A stretch of 64,000 nt of DNA from contig NZ_CP016076.1 in assembly GCF_001941625.1 (NCBI RefSeq), forward strand, positions 1,488,001 through 1,552,000, written 5' to 3'. This document shows, piece by piece, positions 32,988-42,781 of the stretch. Under the pieces are notes generated by a model. The model searched no databases and was not told where the DNA came from. It was given only the letters and a program-made list of their open reading frames with translations. The DNA comes from Actinoalloteichus fjordicus. GTDB lineage: Bacteria > Actinomycetota > Actinomycetes > Mycobacteriales > Pseudonocardiaceae. A program made the translations under genes and the position numbers. Position 1 is the first letter of the stretch, and every line of letters begins with the position of its first letter.

Positions 32988-34298
32988 TCACAGCGACACC
33001 GGTAGTTCGGCGACTCCGCTGATCAAGACGCGTCGCCAGCGCAGCTCCTCCGGCGCCACCGCGAGGCGCATCGTCGGGAACCGCGCGGTGAGCACTCGCA
33101 GGCTCTCCTGGAGTTCGACACGGGCGAGCGGCGCACCGAGGCAGTGGTGCACGCCGTGCCCGAATGCCAGGTGTGGATTGTCCGTCCGTGCCAGCCGCAG
33201 CTCGTCCGGCGCGTCGAAGGCCGCAGCGTCGCGATCGGCCGAGCCGATGGCCGCGATCACCCCGTCGCCCGCGCGAATCCGCACCCCGGCCAGCTCGACG
33301 TCCTCGGCCGCCACGCGGTACTGCCCGGTCTCGCCGAGCCGGTTGAACCGCAGCAGCTCCTCGACGGCGGTCGGGATGTCCTCCGGAGCCGACACGAGCC
33401 GCTGCCATCGGGCGGGCTCGCGCAGCAGCGTGATCAGGAAGCTGCCGATCTGGTTCGCCGTCGTCTCGTGCCCGGCGACCAACAGCGTGAGGCCGAGCGA
33501 GACGAGTTCGTCCTCGGAGAGCGCGTCTCGTTCGTCCCGCACGAGGATCAGCTCCGCCAGCAGGTCGGCGGGAGCCTGATCGGTGGTGAGGGCCCGGCGC
33601 TTCGTGGCGACCAGCTCGCCGATGTAGGCCTCCAGGCTGCCGTAGTCCGCCTCCACCTGACTCCGCTGCGCGAGTTCCATGCTGTAGACCTGCTCGGACC
33701 AGCGTTGGAACAGCGGCCGGTCGTCGGCAGGGACGCCGAGCAACTCGCAGATGACCGCGATGGGGAGCGGGAGCGCGAAATGCGCTCTGGCGTCCACCGG
33801 CTGCGGCTGATCCGCCAACCGGTCGGCCAGTCTCTCGGCGGTCTCGGCGATCCAGGGCCGCATCTGCTGCATGCGCCGATGGGTGAAGGCCTTGGTGACC
33901 AGCTTGCGCAGCCTGGTGTGCTCCGGCGGGTCCATCGCCGTCATGGCCTGCGGCCTCGGCGTGGCCACGGCGGTCCGAGGCGCCCCCGGCCGCACCGTCA
34001 GCGCGCGGGAGAACCGCGGGTCGCCGAGCACGGTGCGGACGTCGGCATAGCGGGTCACCAGCCAGACCTCGTCGCCGGTCAGTGTCCGGACTCGGACGAT
34101 CGGCCGGTTCGAGCGCAGGGCGGCCCAGGTCGGGGACGGGTCCAGCCCGAAGGCGTCGGGGAAGGGGAGGGACAGCACCCCGTCGGGTTCGGCGTCCGGT
34201 CCCGCCGAGTCCGCCCCGCCGGAGCCCGGTCGGTCGGAAGCGTGGTCGTCGGAGTGGTGCGGCATCGACGTCGTGTCGAGCCCGTCGTCGCTCGCCAT
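32988..34298 (-). CDS. Cytochrome P450 (second)
   Basis: A 436-residue P450 with a 40-residue acidic N-terminal extension. The I-helix is LTLLVAGHETTANQ, the K-helix VEELLRFNR, and the heme loop FGHGVHHCLGAPLAR with Cys 386. The length, PPEHTRLRKLVTKAFT and the heme loop place it among macrolide- or polyketide-tailoring-like bacterial P450s; the substrate is unknown. GAGG lies upstream of the ATG. It follows the LOG gene by 64 bases on the same strand and has no ferredoxin of its own, so it may share the one at 29349-29543. Confidence 0.93.
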   Translation of the reverse strand: MASDDGLDTTSMPHHSDDHASDRPGSGGADSAGPDAEPDGVLSLPFPDAFGLDPSPTWAALRSNRPIVRVRTLTGDEVWLVTRYADVRTVLGDPRFSRALTVRPGAPRTAVATPRPQAMTAMDPPEHTRLRKLVTKAFTHRRMQQMRPWIAETAERLADRLADQPQPVDARAHFALPLPIAVICELLGVPADDRPLFQRWSEQVYSMELAQRSQVEADYGSLEAYIGELVATKRRALTTDQAPADLLAELILVRDERDALSEDELVSLGLTLLVAGHETTANQIGSFLITLLREPARWQRLVSAPEDIPTAVEELLRFNRLGETGQYRVAAEDVELAGVRIRAGDGVIAAIGSADRDAAAFDAPDELRLARTDNPHLAFGHGVHHCLGAPLARVELQESLRVLTARFPTMRLAVAPEELRWRRVLISGVAELPVSL

Positions 34299-34362
34299 CG
34301 GATCACCTCACGCATCGCCTGCGGGAATGATCACCGAGCGTATCCCGCTCACCCCGTGAGGG

Positions 34363-34971
34363 TCACTTCTCGGTGATCCCGAACAAGTCGGCGGCCTCCG
34401 CGGCTTCGTGGGGAGCCCATTTCGGGCCCGGCGCCCGGTAGTCGGCGAACCTGTCGAGCAGCCGCTCGGCGTCGGAGTCGATCAGCAGCGCCCTGCTGTG
34501 CCGCTCCTGGAGGAAGCCCTCGGTGGTCATGTGATCGATCATCGCCCGCAGCGGCTCGTAATAGCCGTTCACGTCGAGCAGGCCGATCGGCTTGGCGTGC
34601 AGGCCGAGCTGTGCCCAGGTCCAGATCTCGAACAGTTCCTCCAGCGTGCCCGCCCCGCCCGGCATCGCGATGAAGGCATCCGCGTTCGCGGCCATCATGG
34701 CCTTGCGCTCATGCATGTCGGCGACGACATGGAGCGTCGTCAGTCTCGGATGGGCGATCTCGCGTTCCACGAGCTGACGGGGGATCACCCCGACCACTCG
34801 GCCGCCCGCGTCCAGGCTCGCATCGGCGACGGCGCCCATCACGCCGACGGCGGCCCCGCCGTAGACGAGTACGTCGCCACGTCGGGAGATCAGCCGTCCC
34901 AGCGTGCGCGCCGCGTCGAGATAGACCCGGCCTCGGCCGTCAGACGATCCGCAGAACACACAAATCCGCAC
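34363..34971 (-). CDS. TIGR00730/LOG family Rossmann protein (cytokinin nucleotide phosphoribohydrolase type)
   Basis: The 202-residue protein starts RICVFCGSSDG and carries the family's nucleotide signature MPGGAGTLEELFEIWTW and the MHERKAMM helix. LOG proteins release free bases from cytokinin-type nucleotides; actinobacterial members are mostly untested. The GTG start at 34971 has GGCTCC upstream, a poor RBS. It is upstream of the second P450 gene on the same strand, perhaps one operon. Confidence 0.9.
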   Translation of the reverse strand: MRICVFCGSSDGRGRVYLDAARTLGRLISRRGDVLVYGGAAVGVMGAVADASLDAGGRVVGVIPRQLVEREIAHPRLTTLHVVADMHERKAMMAANADAFIAMPGGAGTLEELFEIWTWAQLGLHAKPIGLLDVNGYYEPLRAMIDHMTTEGFLQERHSRALLIDSDAERLLDRFADYRAPGPKWAPHEAAEAADLFGITEK

Positions 34972-35045
34972 GGAGCCGACTGTATCGACAGCGCGCCCCT
35001 GACCGGGAGAACCCGATCAGGGACGCGGTGACACGAGCGAGCGAA

Positions 35046-36386
35046 TCAGCGGACGCTGGTGGCGGCGGCCTCCGCCCCGGTCTCCTCGTTGATCACGGCC
35101 GCGAGTTCCTGCTCCTCGGCCGGGATGGGACGGGTCATCGTGCGGTAGATGACCAGCGCGCCGAGTGAGACCGCTGCCATGACCACCGCCATCGGCAGCG
35201 CAGTGTTCTCGCCGCCGAGGCTGACCAGCGGAGCCGCCAGCGCGCCGAGCAGGAACTGCAACGTCCCCAGCAGCGCCGATGCCGCGCCTGCGGCGTTGGG
35301 GTACTCCGCGAGGGCGAGCGTCGTCGCGTTGGGCATGACCAGGCCGAGGCTGGAGACGCCGACGAACAGCGCGACCATCACCCCGGGCAGGCCGAACAGG
35401 CCGGTGCTCACCAGGAACAGCAGCGCGAGGCTGGCCGTGACCGAGGCGGCCATGCCGATGTTGAGCAGGGTGCGGGGCGCGACCCGGCCGACGAGCCAGC
35501 CGTTGATCTGTCCGAAGATCAGGATGCCCACCGAGTTCAGCGCGAACAGCAGGCCGTAGACCTGCGGCGAGACCTCGTAGACCACCTGAAGGACGAACGG
35601 GGACGCCGACACGTAGGCGAAGATCGTTGCGAAGCTCAGGCCGCCCGCCAGCGCGTAGCCGACGAAGGAGCGGTCCTGGAACAGGCGGCCGAAGCTGCCG
35701 AGGGTGTCCTTCACTCCGCCTCGGCGCCGCTGCTCCCTCGGCAGGGTGTCGGGCAGGCTGACCAGTGCGGCGATGCCCATCACCACGCCGTACACGGCGA
35801 GGATGATGAAGACGCCGCGCCAGGACGTGAAGCTCAGCAGCTGACTGCCGATCATCGGAGCCAGGATCGGTGCGGCGCCGGTGACCAGCATCAGCATCGA
35901 GAAGAACTTCGCTGCGGCCACGCCGGTGTACAGGTCGCGGATGATCGCCCTGGCGATGACGAGCCCGGCCGCCCCCGCCATGCCCTGCACGAAGCGGAGC
36001 ACCACGAGCACCGTGGTCGAGGGCGCGAAGGCGCAGAGCAGGGAGGCGATCAGGTAGACGGCGACGCCGACCAGCAGCGGCCTGCGTCGGCCCAGCGCGT
36101 CGCTGAGCGGACCGGCCAGCAGCTGGCCGAACGCCAGGCCGATCAGACAGGCGGTGAGGGTCAACTGCACCTGGGCCGCGGTCGAGTCGAACTCGACGCT
36201 GATGTCCGGGAACGCGGGCAGGTACATGTCGATGGACAACGGTCCGACGGCGGTGATCGCGCCGAGGATGAGGGCGAGTCGCCAGCGCGACGGCACGGAC
36301 GGGGCGGTTCGAGTCGTGTCGGTGAGTTGACCGGTGAAGCTCAACGAATTCTCCAGACGAGTACAGGGGGTCTGGGGAGAGCGCAT
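35046..36386 (-). CDS. Bcr/CflA-type drug exporter (MFS, 12 TM)
   Basis: A major-facilitator protein of 446 residues with 12 hydrophobic segments. The family signature after helix 1 reads SIDMYLPAFPDI and the loop between helices 2-3 is GPLSDALGRRRPLL. The Bcr/CflA subgroup expels bicyclomycin, chloramphenicol and similar drugs. The ATG at 36386 has GGGGG directly before it; a TTG at 36344 with GGAG six bases upstream is an equally good start. Upstream CGTTC-N5-GAACG (36418-36432) could be an operator. Confidence 0.9.
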   Translation of the reverse strand: MRSPQTPCTRLENSLSFTGQLTDTTRTAPSVPSRWRLALILGAITAVGPLSIDMYLPAFPDISVEFDSTAAQVQLTLTACLIGLAFGQLLAGPLSDALGRRRPLLVGVAVYLIASLLCAFAPSTTVLVVLRFVQGMAGAAGLVIARAIIRDLYTGVAAAKFFSMLMLVTGAAPILAPMIGSQLLSFTSWRGVFIILAVYGVVMGIAALVSLPDTLPREQRRRGGVKDTLGSFGRLFQDRSFVGYALAGGLSFATIFAYVSASPFVLQVVYEVSPQVYGLLFALNSVGILIFGQINGWLVGRVAPRTLLNIGMAASVTASLALLFLVSTGLFGLPGVMVALFVGVSSLGLVMPNATTLALAEYPNAAGAASALLGTLQFLLGALAAPLVSLGGENTALPMAVVMAAVSLGALVIYRTMTRPIPAEEQELAAVINEETGAEAAATSVR

Positions 36387-37145
36387 ACCCCCGGCGGTCC
36401 AACACGACCTTGACTCGCGTTCATCTCGAACGTGATGCAGCTAACCCATAAGGACGCCACACTGTTCCGCCTGGTGAGATGCGTTCCGCCGTTTCGAGGG
36501 ATGGTCCGCTCGACCGGCGGGTGCTGGCCGGCGCTCCGCCGGCGGTGTGGCGGTCGGGCGGTTCATTCGGTGTCGGCGGTCCGGCCTGATCGGCCACCCG
36601 GTCATAGCCGGGCCGGGGGAGTCGGTCGAACCGGAGCCCTCGCCCCGGCGTGCCGAGGTCGGCGACCACGAGCACCCGCCTGCGTCGGTCCGGGGAGGGA
36701 CTCGCAGTCGATGCTCGAGGCGTCCATCCCGGTCATGGGGCCCGCAGCAGGGCCCGCGGCGCCGAGGATGACGCAGTCGAACCGGAGCGAGGCACCGCGC
36801 GGGGCGGACTCCCCGACGGCGGAATGCCAGCGTCGACGCCGCAGCAGCACGGCGAGGACCGCCGCCCAGCCCTTGCCGCAGCGCACCGGACGCAGACCGG
36901 TCGCCCTACCCCGGTCTGCCAACGATCCGGTGACTTCGGCGCTGTCGAGCTCGGTGTGGCCGTAGGGTCCGATGGCGGACCGTCGACCTGTCGGGACCGT
37001 TCGTGTCGGTCGGCGCGGGGCGGTCGACACCCGAGGTCGACACGGGGCGGCGCCCGCCGGTTCGCCCGAGGGCTCGTCGGCGGGGCGGCACGAGCCACTG
37101 CTCGCTGTGCGCCCTGCCGACATCGGCGCCGTGGAGGCACACAGC
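36387..37145. other. Intergenic region, 760 bases, no gene seen
   Basis: Between divergent genes. The only pattern noted is CGTTC-ATCTC-GAACG (36418-36432) close to the exporter start. Several long open frames cross the region in both directions but lack RBS, motifs and consistent composition. Confidence 0.4.
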
Positions 37146-39701
37146 ATGCGCATGTCGGGACTCGGCCGGATGAACCGCACTCCGGTCCTCGCGTCGGTCG
37201 CGGTCCTCATGCTGATCATCGGCGCGGGCGTGATCATCGACCCGACCGGACTGATCGCGCTGCACACTCCGCCGCAGGGCGGTCCGCTCGCCGTCGGCGG
37301 GCTGCGCGACGTCGCCCCGTTCCTGCTCCTGCTACCCGTGCTCCTGCTGGGCACGGCGGCGTCGACCTCGATCGTCTTACGCGACGCCGGACCCCGCGCG
37401 CCGTGGTGGTGGATCTTCCTGCTCGTCTGGGGCGCCACGGTGCTCGCCGCGATGATCGGCAGGACCGCCGCCGATCTGCTCGCCGTCGCACCGCTGCTCG
37501 CCTCACCGGCAGGCATGGGTGCGTTGTCCTTCGCCGAGACGCTCGGGCACCTCGCCTGGGCGAGCGGATTCACCGGGGTCACGGCCCTGCTGTGCTGCTG
37601 GCCTTCGGCGTTGACCGCAGCCCTGCTCCATCGCAGGCGGAAGAACGGCCGAACGGCGGACACCGAGAACCCGGTGGTCCGGCGGGCCGACCGGCGGATG
37701 GTGATCGTCTACGGACTCGCTCTCGTCGGCTTCACCGGCCTGGTCGGCCCGTGGCTGGGCGGCCACTGGTGGGCGGGTTCCTCCCTCGGATTCACCTATG
37801 ACCACGGCCTGCGGCTCCTTGCGCCGAGCCGGGCAGCGGGCGTCGTGGGCTATCTCGTCGGGCTGACGATCCTCACCGCCGCCTCGGTCGCGGTGTTCGC
37901 GGTGCTCGTCCGGCACATCGGTGCGAGGCGGCGTGCGAGGTCGGCATTCCTGGCCGGCTGGATCGCCACGACGCTTGGGGCCTCGGTGCTCGGGCTGGCT
38001 CAGCTTCTGGCGTTGCTCGGCACGCCGAGTCCGGCGGACCGCCTCGGCGGTGATCGGTGGTGGATCTCGCTGGTGCTGATCCGGCAGGCCGACGGCCTCT
38101 CCTACGGGCTCGTCGTCGGCGGGGTGGCCGCAGGTGCGGTGGTGCTCAGCGCCTTCTGGCGGCCGATCTCGGGCAGGCCGACCTCGGCGGGCAGGCTGAT
38201 CGCCCTGCGACGCGTCCGAGGCCTGCCCACCCTGGCATCGCTGGCCTTCGTCCTGATCCTCGCCGCGCCGCTGGCACTGAGTCCGACCGAGCCGAGTCGG
38301 ATCGGCCGAGACGACCTGCTGCTGGCCGAGCCGGGACTGCCGCAGGGCACCGGCCTGCCCCGGCTCACCGTCCACCCCGGCGAGCCCGCCGTGCTCGGCA
38401 CCGCCGACGGCAGGGCGGTGCTTCTGCGCGGTGTCAACGTCTCGGATCTGCTCGCAGGCGCGGCAGGTGTCGGCGAGGGCAGCCTGGCGGCGCTGGCGGC
38501 CCGGGGCGCAGGCGTCATCCGCGTCGGGGTCTCCTGGCATCGCCTGGAGCCGGAGCCGGGGCACGTCGACGAGGCGTATCTCGCCGAGATCCGCGCGCTG
38601 GTGGATCAGGCCGCGCGGCATGAGGTCTACACAGTCCTCGCGCTGCACGCCGACCTGATTCGGCCTGCCACGCCCTGCCCCGGCGAGCCCGATCGCGAAC
38701 CCACGGGTCCCGGCGTGTCCTCGGCGGACGTCGGGCCCTGCGCATCCCCCGATCCCGCAGGCGCCCGGCTCGTCGACCCGACCGACTTCGCCTACGACGA
38801 CGACGGCAGCCAGACGCGACTGGTGAACCTGTGGGGCCGCCTCGCAGGCGAGTTCGCGACGAACTCGGCGGTGGCGGGATTCCACCTGCTCGACGATCCC
38901 CGGATCGGCGACGGACCCCCACTGACCTCGGGTCTCCTGCTCGGCCGCTTCTACGACCGCGCGGTGCGGGCGGTGCGGACGGCGGAGGAGTCGGTGGCGG
39001 GCGGCTTCCCGCACCCGGTGTTCGTCGAGCCGAGCGCCGGCTGGGCCGCCGTCGGGGTCGACGTCCCGCCGCCGCCCGGTTTCACCGACGATCCTCGGCT
39101 GGTGTTCGCTCCGCCGTCACGGGCGGCGGCCGGGCCGGGCCGCAGCGCTGAGGCCGGGGCTCTCCGGCTCGGACGAGGACTGGCCTTGGCCGAACGGCTG
39201 GTCGCCGACCACGGCGCCGCACTCTGGATCAGCGAGTGGGGCGCGGCGGCGGATGCGGCGGGGGACGGGGACCTCCTGCGTGGTCAGGCCGTCGTCGCGG
39301 ATCGGCATCGACTCGGCGGCGCCTTCTGGCGGGCCGCCCCCGACTGCGGGCAGCAGTCGGGACCCGTGCCGCCGAGGAGCGCGACCGCTGGCGCGGCAGG
39401 CTGCGACTCCGGCGGCGCCGAGACCGACACCGAGGTCGCGGAGGTACTGGGCAGAAGCTATCCGCGGGCGGCGCCGGGCAGGCTGCATCGGCTGGTCTCC
39501 GATCCGGCCCGACGCACGATGGAGTTGGCGGGCAGCAATCAGCAGACGGCGTCGAGCTGCGTCCTCGACGTCTGGGTGCCGGGTCGCGCCGAGCCGGTCG
39601 TGCAGGCCGACGGCGTGCGGGACGTGCTGATACGGGCGGTCGCAGGCGGCTGGCGGATCACCGGCTGTGCCACCGGGGACTACCGCCTCGCGGTGCGATG
39701 A
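37146..39701 (+). CDS. Membrane-anchored GH5-like protein lacking the usual NEP glutamate
   Basis: An 851-residue protein. Residues 1-400 hold about eight hydrophobic segments with short basic loops. Residues 430-850 resemble a GH5 (endoglycoceramidase-type) barrel: RGVNVSDL, IRVGVSWHRLEP, EIRALVDQAARHEVYTVLALHADL, then GFHLLDDPRIG where active enzymes have NEP, and WISEWG with a possible nucleophile Glu 697. The catalytic acid/base position is Asp-Asp-Pro (583-585), so activity is doubtful or altered. ATG at 37146 has GGAGG 8 bases upstream. An upstream in-frame start at 36972 has no RBS. Confidence 0.75.
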   Translation: MRMSGLGRMNRTPVLASVAVLMLIIGAGVIIDPTGLIALHTPPQGGPLAVGGLRDVAPFLLLLPVLLLGTAASTSIVLRDAGPRAPWWWIFLLVWGATVLAAMIGRTAADLLAVAPLLASPAGMGALSFAETLGHLAWASGFTGVTALLCCWPSALTAALLHRRRKNGRTADTENPVVRRADRRMVIVYGLALVGFTGLVGPWLGGHWWAGSSLGFTYDHGLRLLAPSRAAGVVGYLVGLTILTAASVAVFAVLVRHIGARRRARSAFLAGWIATTLGASVLGLAQLLALLGTPSPADRLGGDRWWISLVLIRQADGLSYGLVVGGVAAGAVVLSAFWRPISGRPTSAGRLIALRRVRGLPTLASLAFVLILAAPLALSPTEPSRIGRDDLLLAEPGLPQGTGLPRLTVHPGEPAVLGTADGRAVLLRGVNVSDLLAGAAGVGEGSLAALAARGAGVIRVGVSWHRLEPEPGHVDEAYLAEIRALVDQAARHEVYTVLALHADLIRPATPCPGEPDREPTGPGVSSADVGPCASPDPAGARLVDPTDFAYDDDGSQTRLVNLWGRLAGEFATNSAVAGFHLLDDPRIGDGPPLTSGLLLGRFYDRAVRAVRTAEESVAGGFPHPVFVEPSAGWAAVGVDVPPPPGFTDDPRLVFAPPSRAAAGPGRSAEAGALRLGRGLALAERLVADHGAALWISEWGAAADAAGDGDLLRGQAVVADRHRLGGAFWRAAPDCGQQSGPVPPRSATAGAAGCDSGGAETDTEVAEVLGRSYPRAAPGRLHRLVSDPARRTMELAGSNQQTASSCVLDVWVPGRAEPVVQADGVRDVLIRAVAGGWRITGCATGDYRLAVR

Positions 39702-39828
39702 CCGAGGCGCCGAGCCCGTCGGTATCTCATCGGATCACGGCGAGCCGGCGGCGCCGGGCGTAGTGCGGCATCGGTCCCGCCGCCACGGCGGGGCCCGTCG
39801 GTCCCGTCGCGTCGCCGGGTGGCGCGGG

Positions 39829-40833
39829 TCAGCTCGTCCACCGCCGCAGCCGGGGGCGCGCGGCGTGCTGCCAGTGCCCGGGGAAGTCCTCCTCGATGCG
39901 CCGGGCGATCTCCTGGTCCCGGCCGTACCAGAGGCCGAAGGTGAATCCGTTCCGTCCCTGCGTCTGTGCCTGTGCTCCCAGATCCCGCAGCATCGCGCGG
40001 CTGAGCACGGTGTCCTGGTGGGCGCCCAGTGTGTGCTGGAGTCGGTGCAGGGCCTTGCCCAGTCTGCGGGCCTTCCGCCTTGCGGCGGGGCGGGCCACCT
40101 CGGCCGCGTAGCGCGTGCGCTTGGCGAGCTTGCGGACCTCGTGCAGCGCCGCAGCCCGCGCGCCGTTCGACACGGGCACCGTCGAGGGAGCACCGCTCGA
40201 ACCGGCGGCGGCCGCCCCGGCCGATTCCGACGGCTCGACCGGCGTCGCGAGTGCCGTGCGCGCGGCGCGGTCGAGCTTGCGCCAGCTGCGGGCCACCAGC
40301 GCGGGCAGCACCTCGGCCGCCCACTGCTCGGCGGCCGGGGTGAGCGGCGGCCGTTCGAGCAGCAGCCGCGCCGACTCGGTCAGCGCCCGGTACCGCGAGC
40401 CTGCCAGCACCGCCGTCACCGTCTCGTCCGCCGTGGCCTGTCTGCGGGCCGTCCGCCGGGTGAGCTGTCGGTCGATCTCGCCCAACAGCAGCTCCGGGGC
40501 GGTGTCTTCGAGCCGGGTGCGCAGCCTCGCGGTCACCACCTCGGCGTCGCGCGACTGCCCCAGGACACCGGCCAGCCACTTCAGCTCGTCGGTCAGCTTC
40601 CTGGTCTCGGCGCGATCGACGACCGCGCCGAAGGACTGGAATGCGCTGCGCATCCGTCGGGTCGCGACTCGCATCCGGTGCACGGCGTCCGGCTCGCCCC
40701 GGTGGAAGGCCTGTTCGTTCTCGAGCAACGCGGCCTCCTGTCTGCGCAGGTAATCGAGGACGACGTCGCCGGCGGGCGATTTCTTGCCCAGCCGGGTGGT
40801 CGGTGACGCGGCGGGCCGTGCTGCGGTGCTCAT
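39829..40833 (-). CDS. CHAD domain protein (polyphosphate-associated)
   Basis: A 334-residue helical protein with the CHAD features: VHRMRVATRRMRSAFQSF near residue 50, ELKWLAGVLGQSRDAEV, and in the second half ALHEVRKLAKRTRYAAE and LHRLQHTLGAHQDT. Conserved His and Arg/Lys residues along the helices bind polyphosphate in known CHAD proteins. A linker of Ala/Ser/Pro divides the halves. ATG at 40833 has AGGAGAG upstream. No CYTH partner gene is next to it. Confidence 0.9.
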   Translation of the reverse strand: MSTAARPAASPTTRLGKKSPAGDVVLDYLRRQEAALLENEQAFHRGEPDAVHRMRVATRRMRSAFQSFGAVVDRAETRKLTDELKWLAGVLGQSRDAEVVTARLRTRLEDTAPELLLGEIDRQLTRRTARRQATADETVTAVLAGSRYRALTESARLLLERPPLTPAAEQWAAEVLPALVARSWRKLDRAARTALATPVEPSESAGAAAAGSSGAPSTVPVSNGARAAALHEVRKLAKRTRYAAEVARPAARRKARRLGKALHRLQHTLGAHQDTVLSRAMLRDLGAQAQTQGRNGFTFGLWYGRDQEIARRIEEDFPGHWQHAARPRLRRWTS

Positions 40834-41282
40834 CGGTGCTCTCCTGACGAACGTGAGAAGGGGTCTTTTACTGCGGTACCCGGTGAATCGGGGTGGTACA
40901 CGGTCAAGATCGCGGTGAGCAGGTGCCGGGCCCGCCGACCGACGGTTCGCCGGACCCGCGCCGAGGGCCCGCCGCATCGCGGATCTCCGCCCGTCATGAC
41001 GGGGCAGGTCGGCGTCCGGCACGAGGTGCTCATCGGCTCGCCGCCGATCTGCATCGATGCGCTGCCGTCGATCGTCTCGGACCCGGATCGCCCCGGCCCC
41101 GCCCCGTCGGCGGGCACCGATGACCCGGCGTCGGGCTCGGTGCCCGACGGTCGCGTGGTCCGGACGGGCCGACGAGGCGGTGGACCCGAGAAGAAGTCAC
41201 GGACAACGATGGGCCACCGCTCTCGCTATCGCCGGGGTCGGCTGCGTACGATCGGCCCCAGCCACTGATGGGAGGCCCGCGA
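40834..41282. other. Divergent intergenic region, no gene seen
   Basis: It separates the CHAD gene (minus) from tatA (plus). The short open frames here lack any RBS or motif. No clear promoter pair was recognised. Confidence 0.35.
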
Positions 41283-41549
41283 ATGTTCGGTCTGGGCGCA
41301 ACCGAGTTGTTGATCATCGCCGGAGTACTGGTGCTGCTGTTCGGCGCGACGAAGCTGCCGCAGATGGCACGGTCGCTCGGCCAGTCGGCCCGAATCCTCA
41401 AGGCCGAGACGAAGGGATTCCGCAACGACGGCACGGCCGAGACGCCCGCCGTCGAGAATGCCCCCGTGCAGCAGGTGCAGGCGGCCCAGCCCGTCCCGGC
41501 GGCCCAGCCCCTCCAGGCGGCTCAGCCCGTCCAGGACGACAAGCGCTGA
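41283..41549 (+). CDS. tatA: Twin-arginine translocase subunit TatA
   Basis: An 88-residue protein: one membrane helix FGLGATELLIIAGVLVLLFG, a hinge GATKLPQMARSLGQSARILKAE forming the amphipathic helix, then a Gln/Ala/Pro-rich tail with repeats (AAQPV). These are the TatA features; many copies form the pore for folded Tat substrates. GGGAGG lies 7 bases before ATG. It is followed by tatC, 92 bases away. Confidence 0.95.
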   Translation: MFGLGATELLIIAGVLVLLFGATKLPQMARSLGQSARILKAETKGFRNDGTAETPAVENAPVQQVQAAQPVPAAQPLQAAQPVQDDKR

Positions 41550-41641
41550 GTCGTCTCGCCCGGCAGTGACGCCGGAGCGGGAAACCGTCGGTCGCTCCAG
41601 ACCGGCTGCTGCACATCAGAGAGAAGGCAGGTCGCCTGGTC

Positions 41642-42595
41642 GTGGTCCGATGGATTCGGTCGCTGCGCTGGTTGAAGGTGCTTCGGTTCGGCCGACGTGG
41701 AAGCCGTGGGCGAAGCAACCCCGACGGCACGATGCCGCTCATCGAGCACCTCTACGAGCTGCGATATCGGCTGGCGCTGGCCTTCGCCGCAGTGCTGGTG
41801 GGCGCGATCATCGGCTTCATCTGGTTCGACTTCGGGCCGGGGCCGATCCCGACGCTGTCCTCGCTGATCACCGGGCCGTACTGCTCGCTGCCGACGGACA
41901 TGCGGTTCGAGGCCAACGACGGCACCTGTCAGCTGATGCAGACCACGGCCTTCGAGGTCGTCGGGCTGCGTTTCCAACTCGCGTTCGCCTCCGGTGCCGT
42001 GCTGTCCTCGCCGGTCTGGCTCTACCAGATCTGGGCGTTCATCACGCCGGGCCTCTATGCCAAGGAACGCAAGTTCGCGGGCATCTTCGTCGCCTGCGCG
42101 AGCGTCCTGTTCATCACCGGCGCGGTCCTGGCCTACCTGGTCGCGCCGGAAGGCCTGTACTTCATGGCCAGCTTCGGCGCCGGGAACTTCTTCACCGCCC
42201 TCACCGGCGGCGCCTACGTCGGCTTCATCCTGCTGCTGCTGATGATCTTCGGTATCAGCTTCGAGCTGCCGCTGCTGGTCGTCATGCTCAACCGGGCGGG
42301 CGTGCTGCCCTACGCCAAGCTCAAGAAGTGGTGGCGGGGCATCGTCTTCGGCCTGTTCGTCTTCGCGGCCTTCGCGACGCCGGGCCAGGACCCGCTGTCG
42401 ATGGTGGTCCTGGCCTCCGCGCTGGTGCTGCTGTTCGGCATCGCCAGCCAGCTCGCCCGCGTGCACGACAAACGCAAGGCACGCAAGCTGGCTGCGGCGG
42501 GCCTCGCCGAACTGGACCCGGACACTCCCTCCGAGGTGGATCTGCGACCCAGCGAGACGCCGCCGAGCCAGAACCGCTACGACGACTCGACCTGA
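41642..42595 (+). CDS. tatC: Twin-arginine translocase subunit TatC
   Basis: A 317-residue receptor for twin-arginine signal peptides with six membrane helices. The cytoplasmic N-terminal motif MPLIEHLYELRYRL with its Glu, followed by helix 1, and the PAEALVAPEGLYFM-like loop before helix 4 are conserved. The GTG start follows AGAAGGCAGG. The Arg-rich N-terminal extension is usual in actinomycetes. TatB is not in this cluster, which is also normal for the group. Confidence 0.95.
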   Translation: MVRWIRSLRWLKVLRFGRRGSRGRSNPDGTMPLIEHLYELRYRLALAFAAVLVGAIIGFIWFDFGPGPIPTLSSLITGPYCSLPTDMRFEANDGTCQLMQTTAFEVVGLRFQLAFASGAVLSSPVWLYQIWAFITPGLYAKERKFAGIFVACASVLFITGAVLAYLVAPEGLYFMASFGAGNFFTALTGGAYVGFILLLLMIFGISFELPLLVVMLNRAGVLPYAKLKKWWRGIVFGLFVFAAFATPGQDPLSMVVLASALVLLFGIASQLARVHDKRKARKLAAAGLAELDPDTPSEVDLRPSETPPSQNRYDDST

Positions 42596-42622
42596 TCGGG
42601 CACTGAGCGAGCCGCCGACGAC

Positions 42623-42645
42623 CCCCGGCCGTAGACCGGCCGGGG
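42623..42645. terminator. Hairpin terminator after tatC
   Basis: CCCCGGCCG (42623-42631) pairs with CGGCCGGGG (42637-42645) around a 5-base loop, 28 bases past the tatC stop and between converging genes. Confidence 0.75.
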
Positions 42646-42781
42646 TCATCGACTCGGGGCGCGGCAGGCCGTCGGCGTCCGTCTGACGCCTGCGGAGCCT
42701 CGCCTCGGCCGTGTTCGCTCCCGTGTCCTGGTCGGCCGAACCCGGCCGGGCGCAGCGTCTCGGGCGGCGGCGTCGGCCGAG

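Noticed and set aside
36421-36965. Several open frames upstream of the GH5-like gene
   Set aside because: No RBS, contradictory frames on both strands, no protein-like composition.
36972-37145. Longer N-terminus for the GH5-like protein
   Set aside because: The extra 58 residues are Arg/Gly/Ala-rich, lack an RBS, and the ATG at 37146 has an ideal GGAGG.
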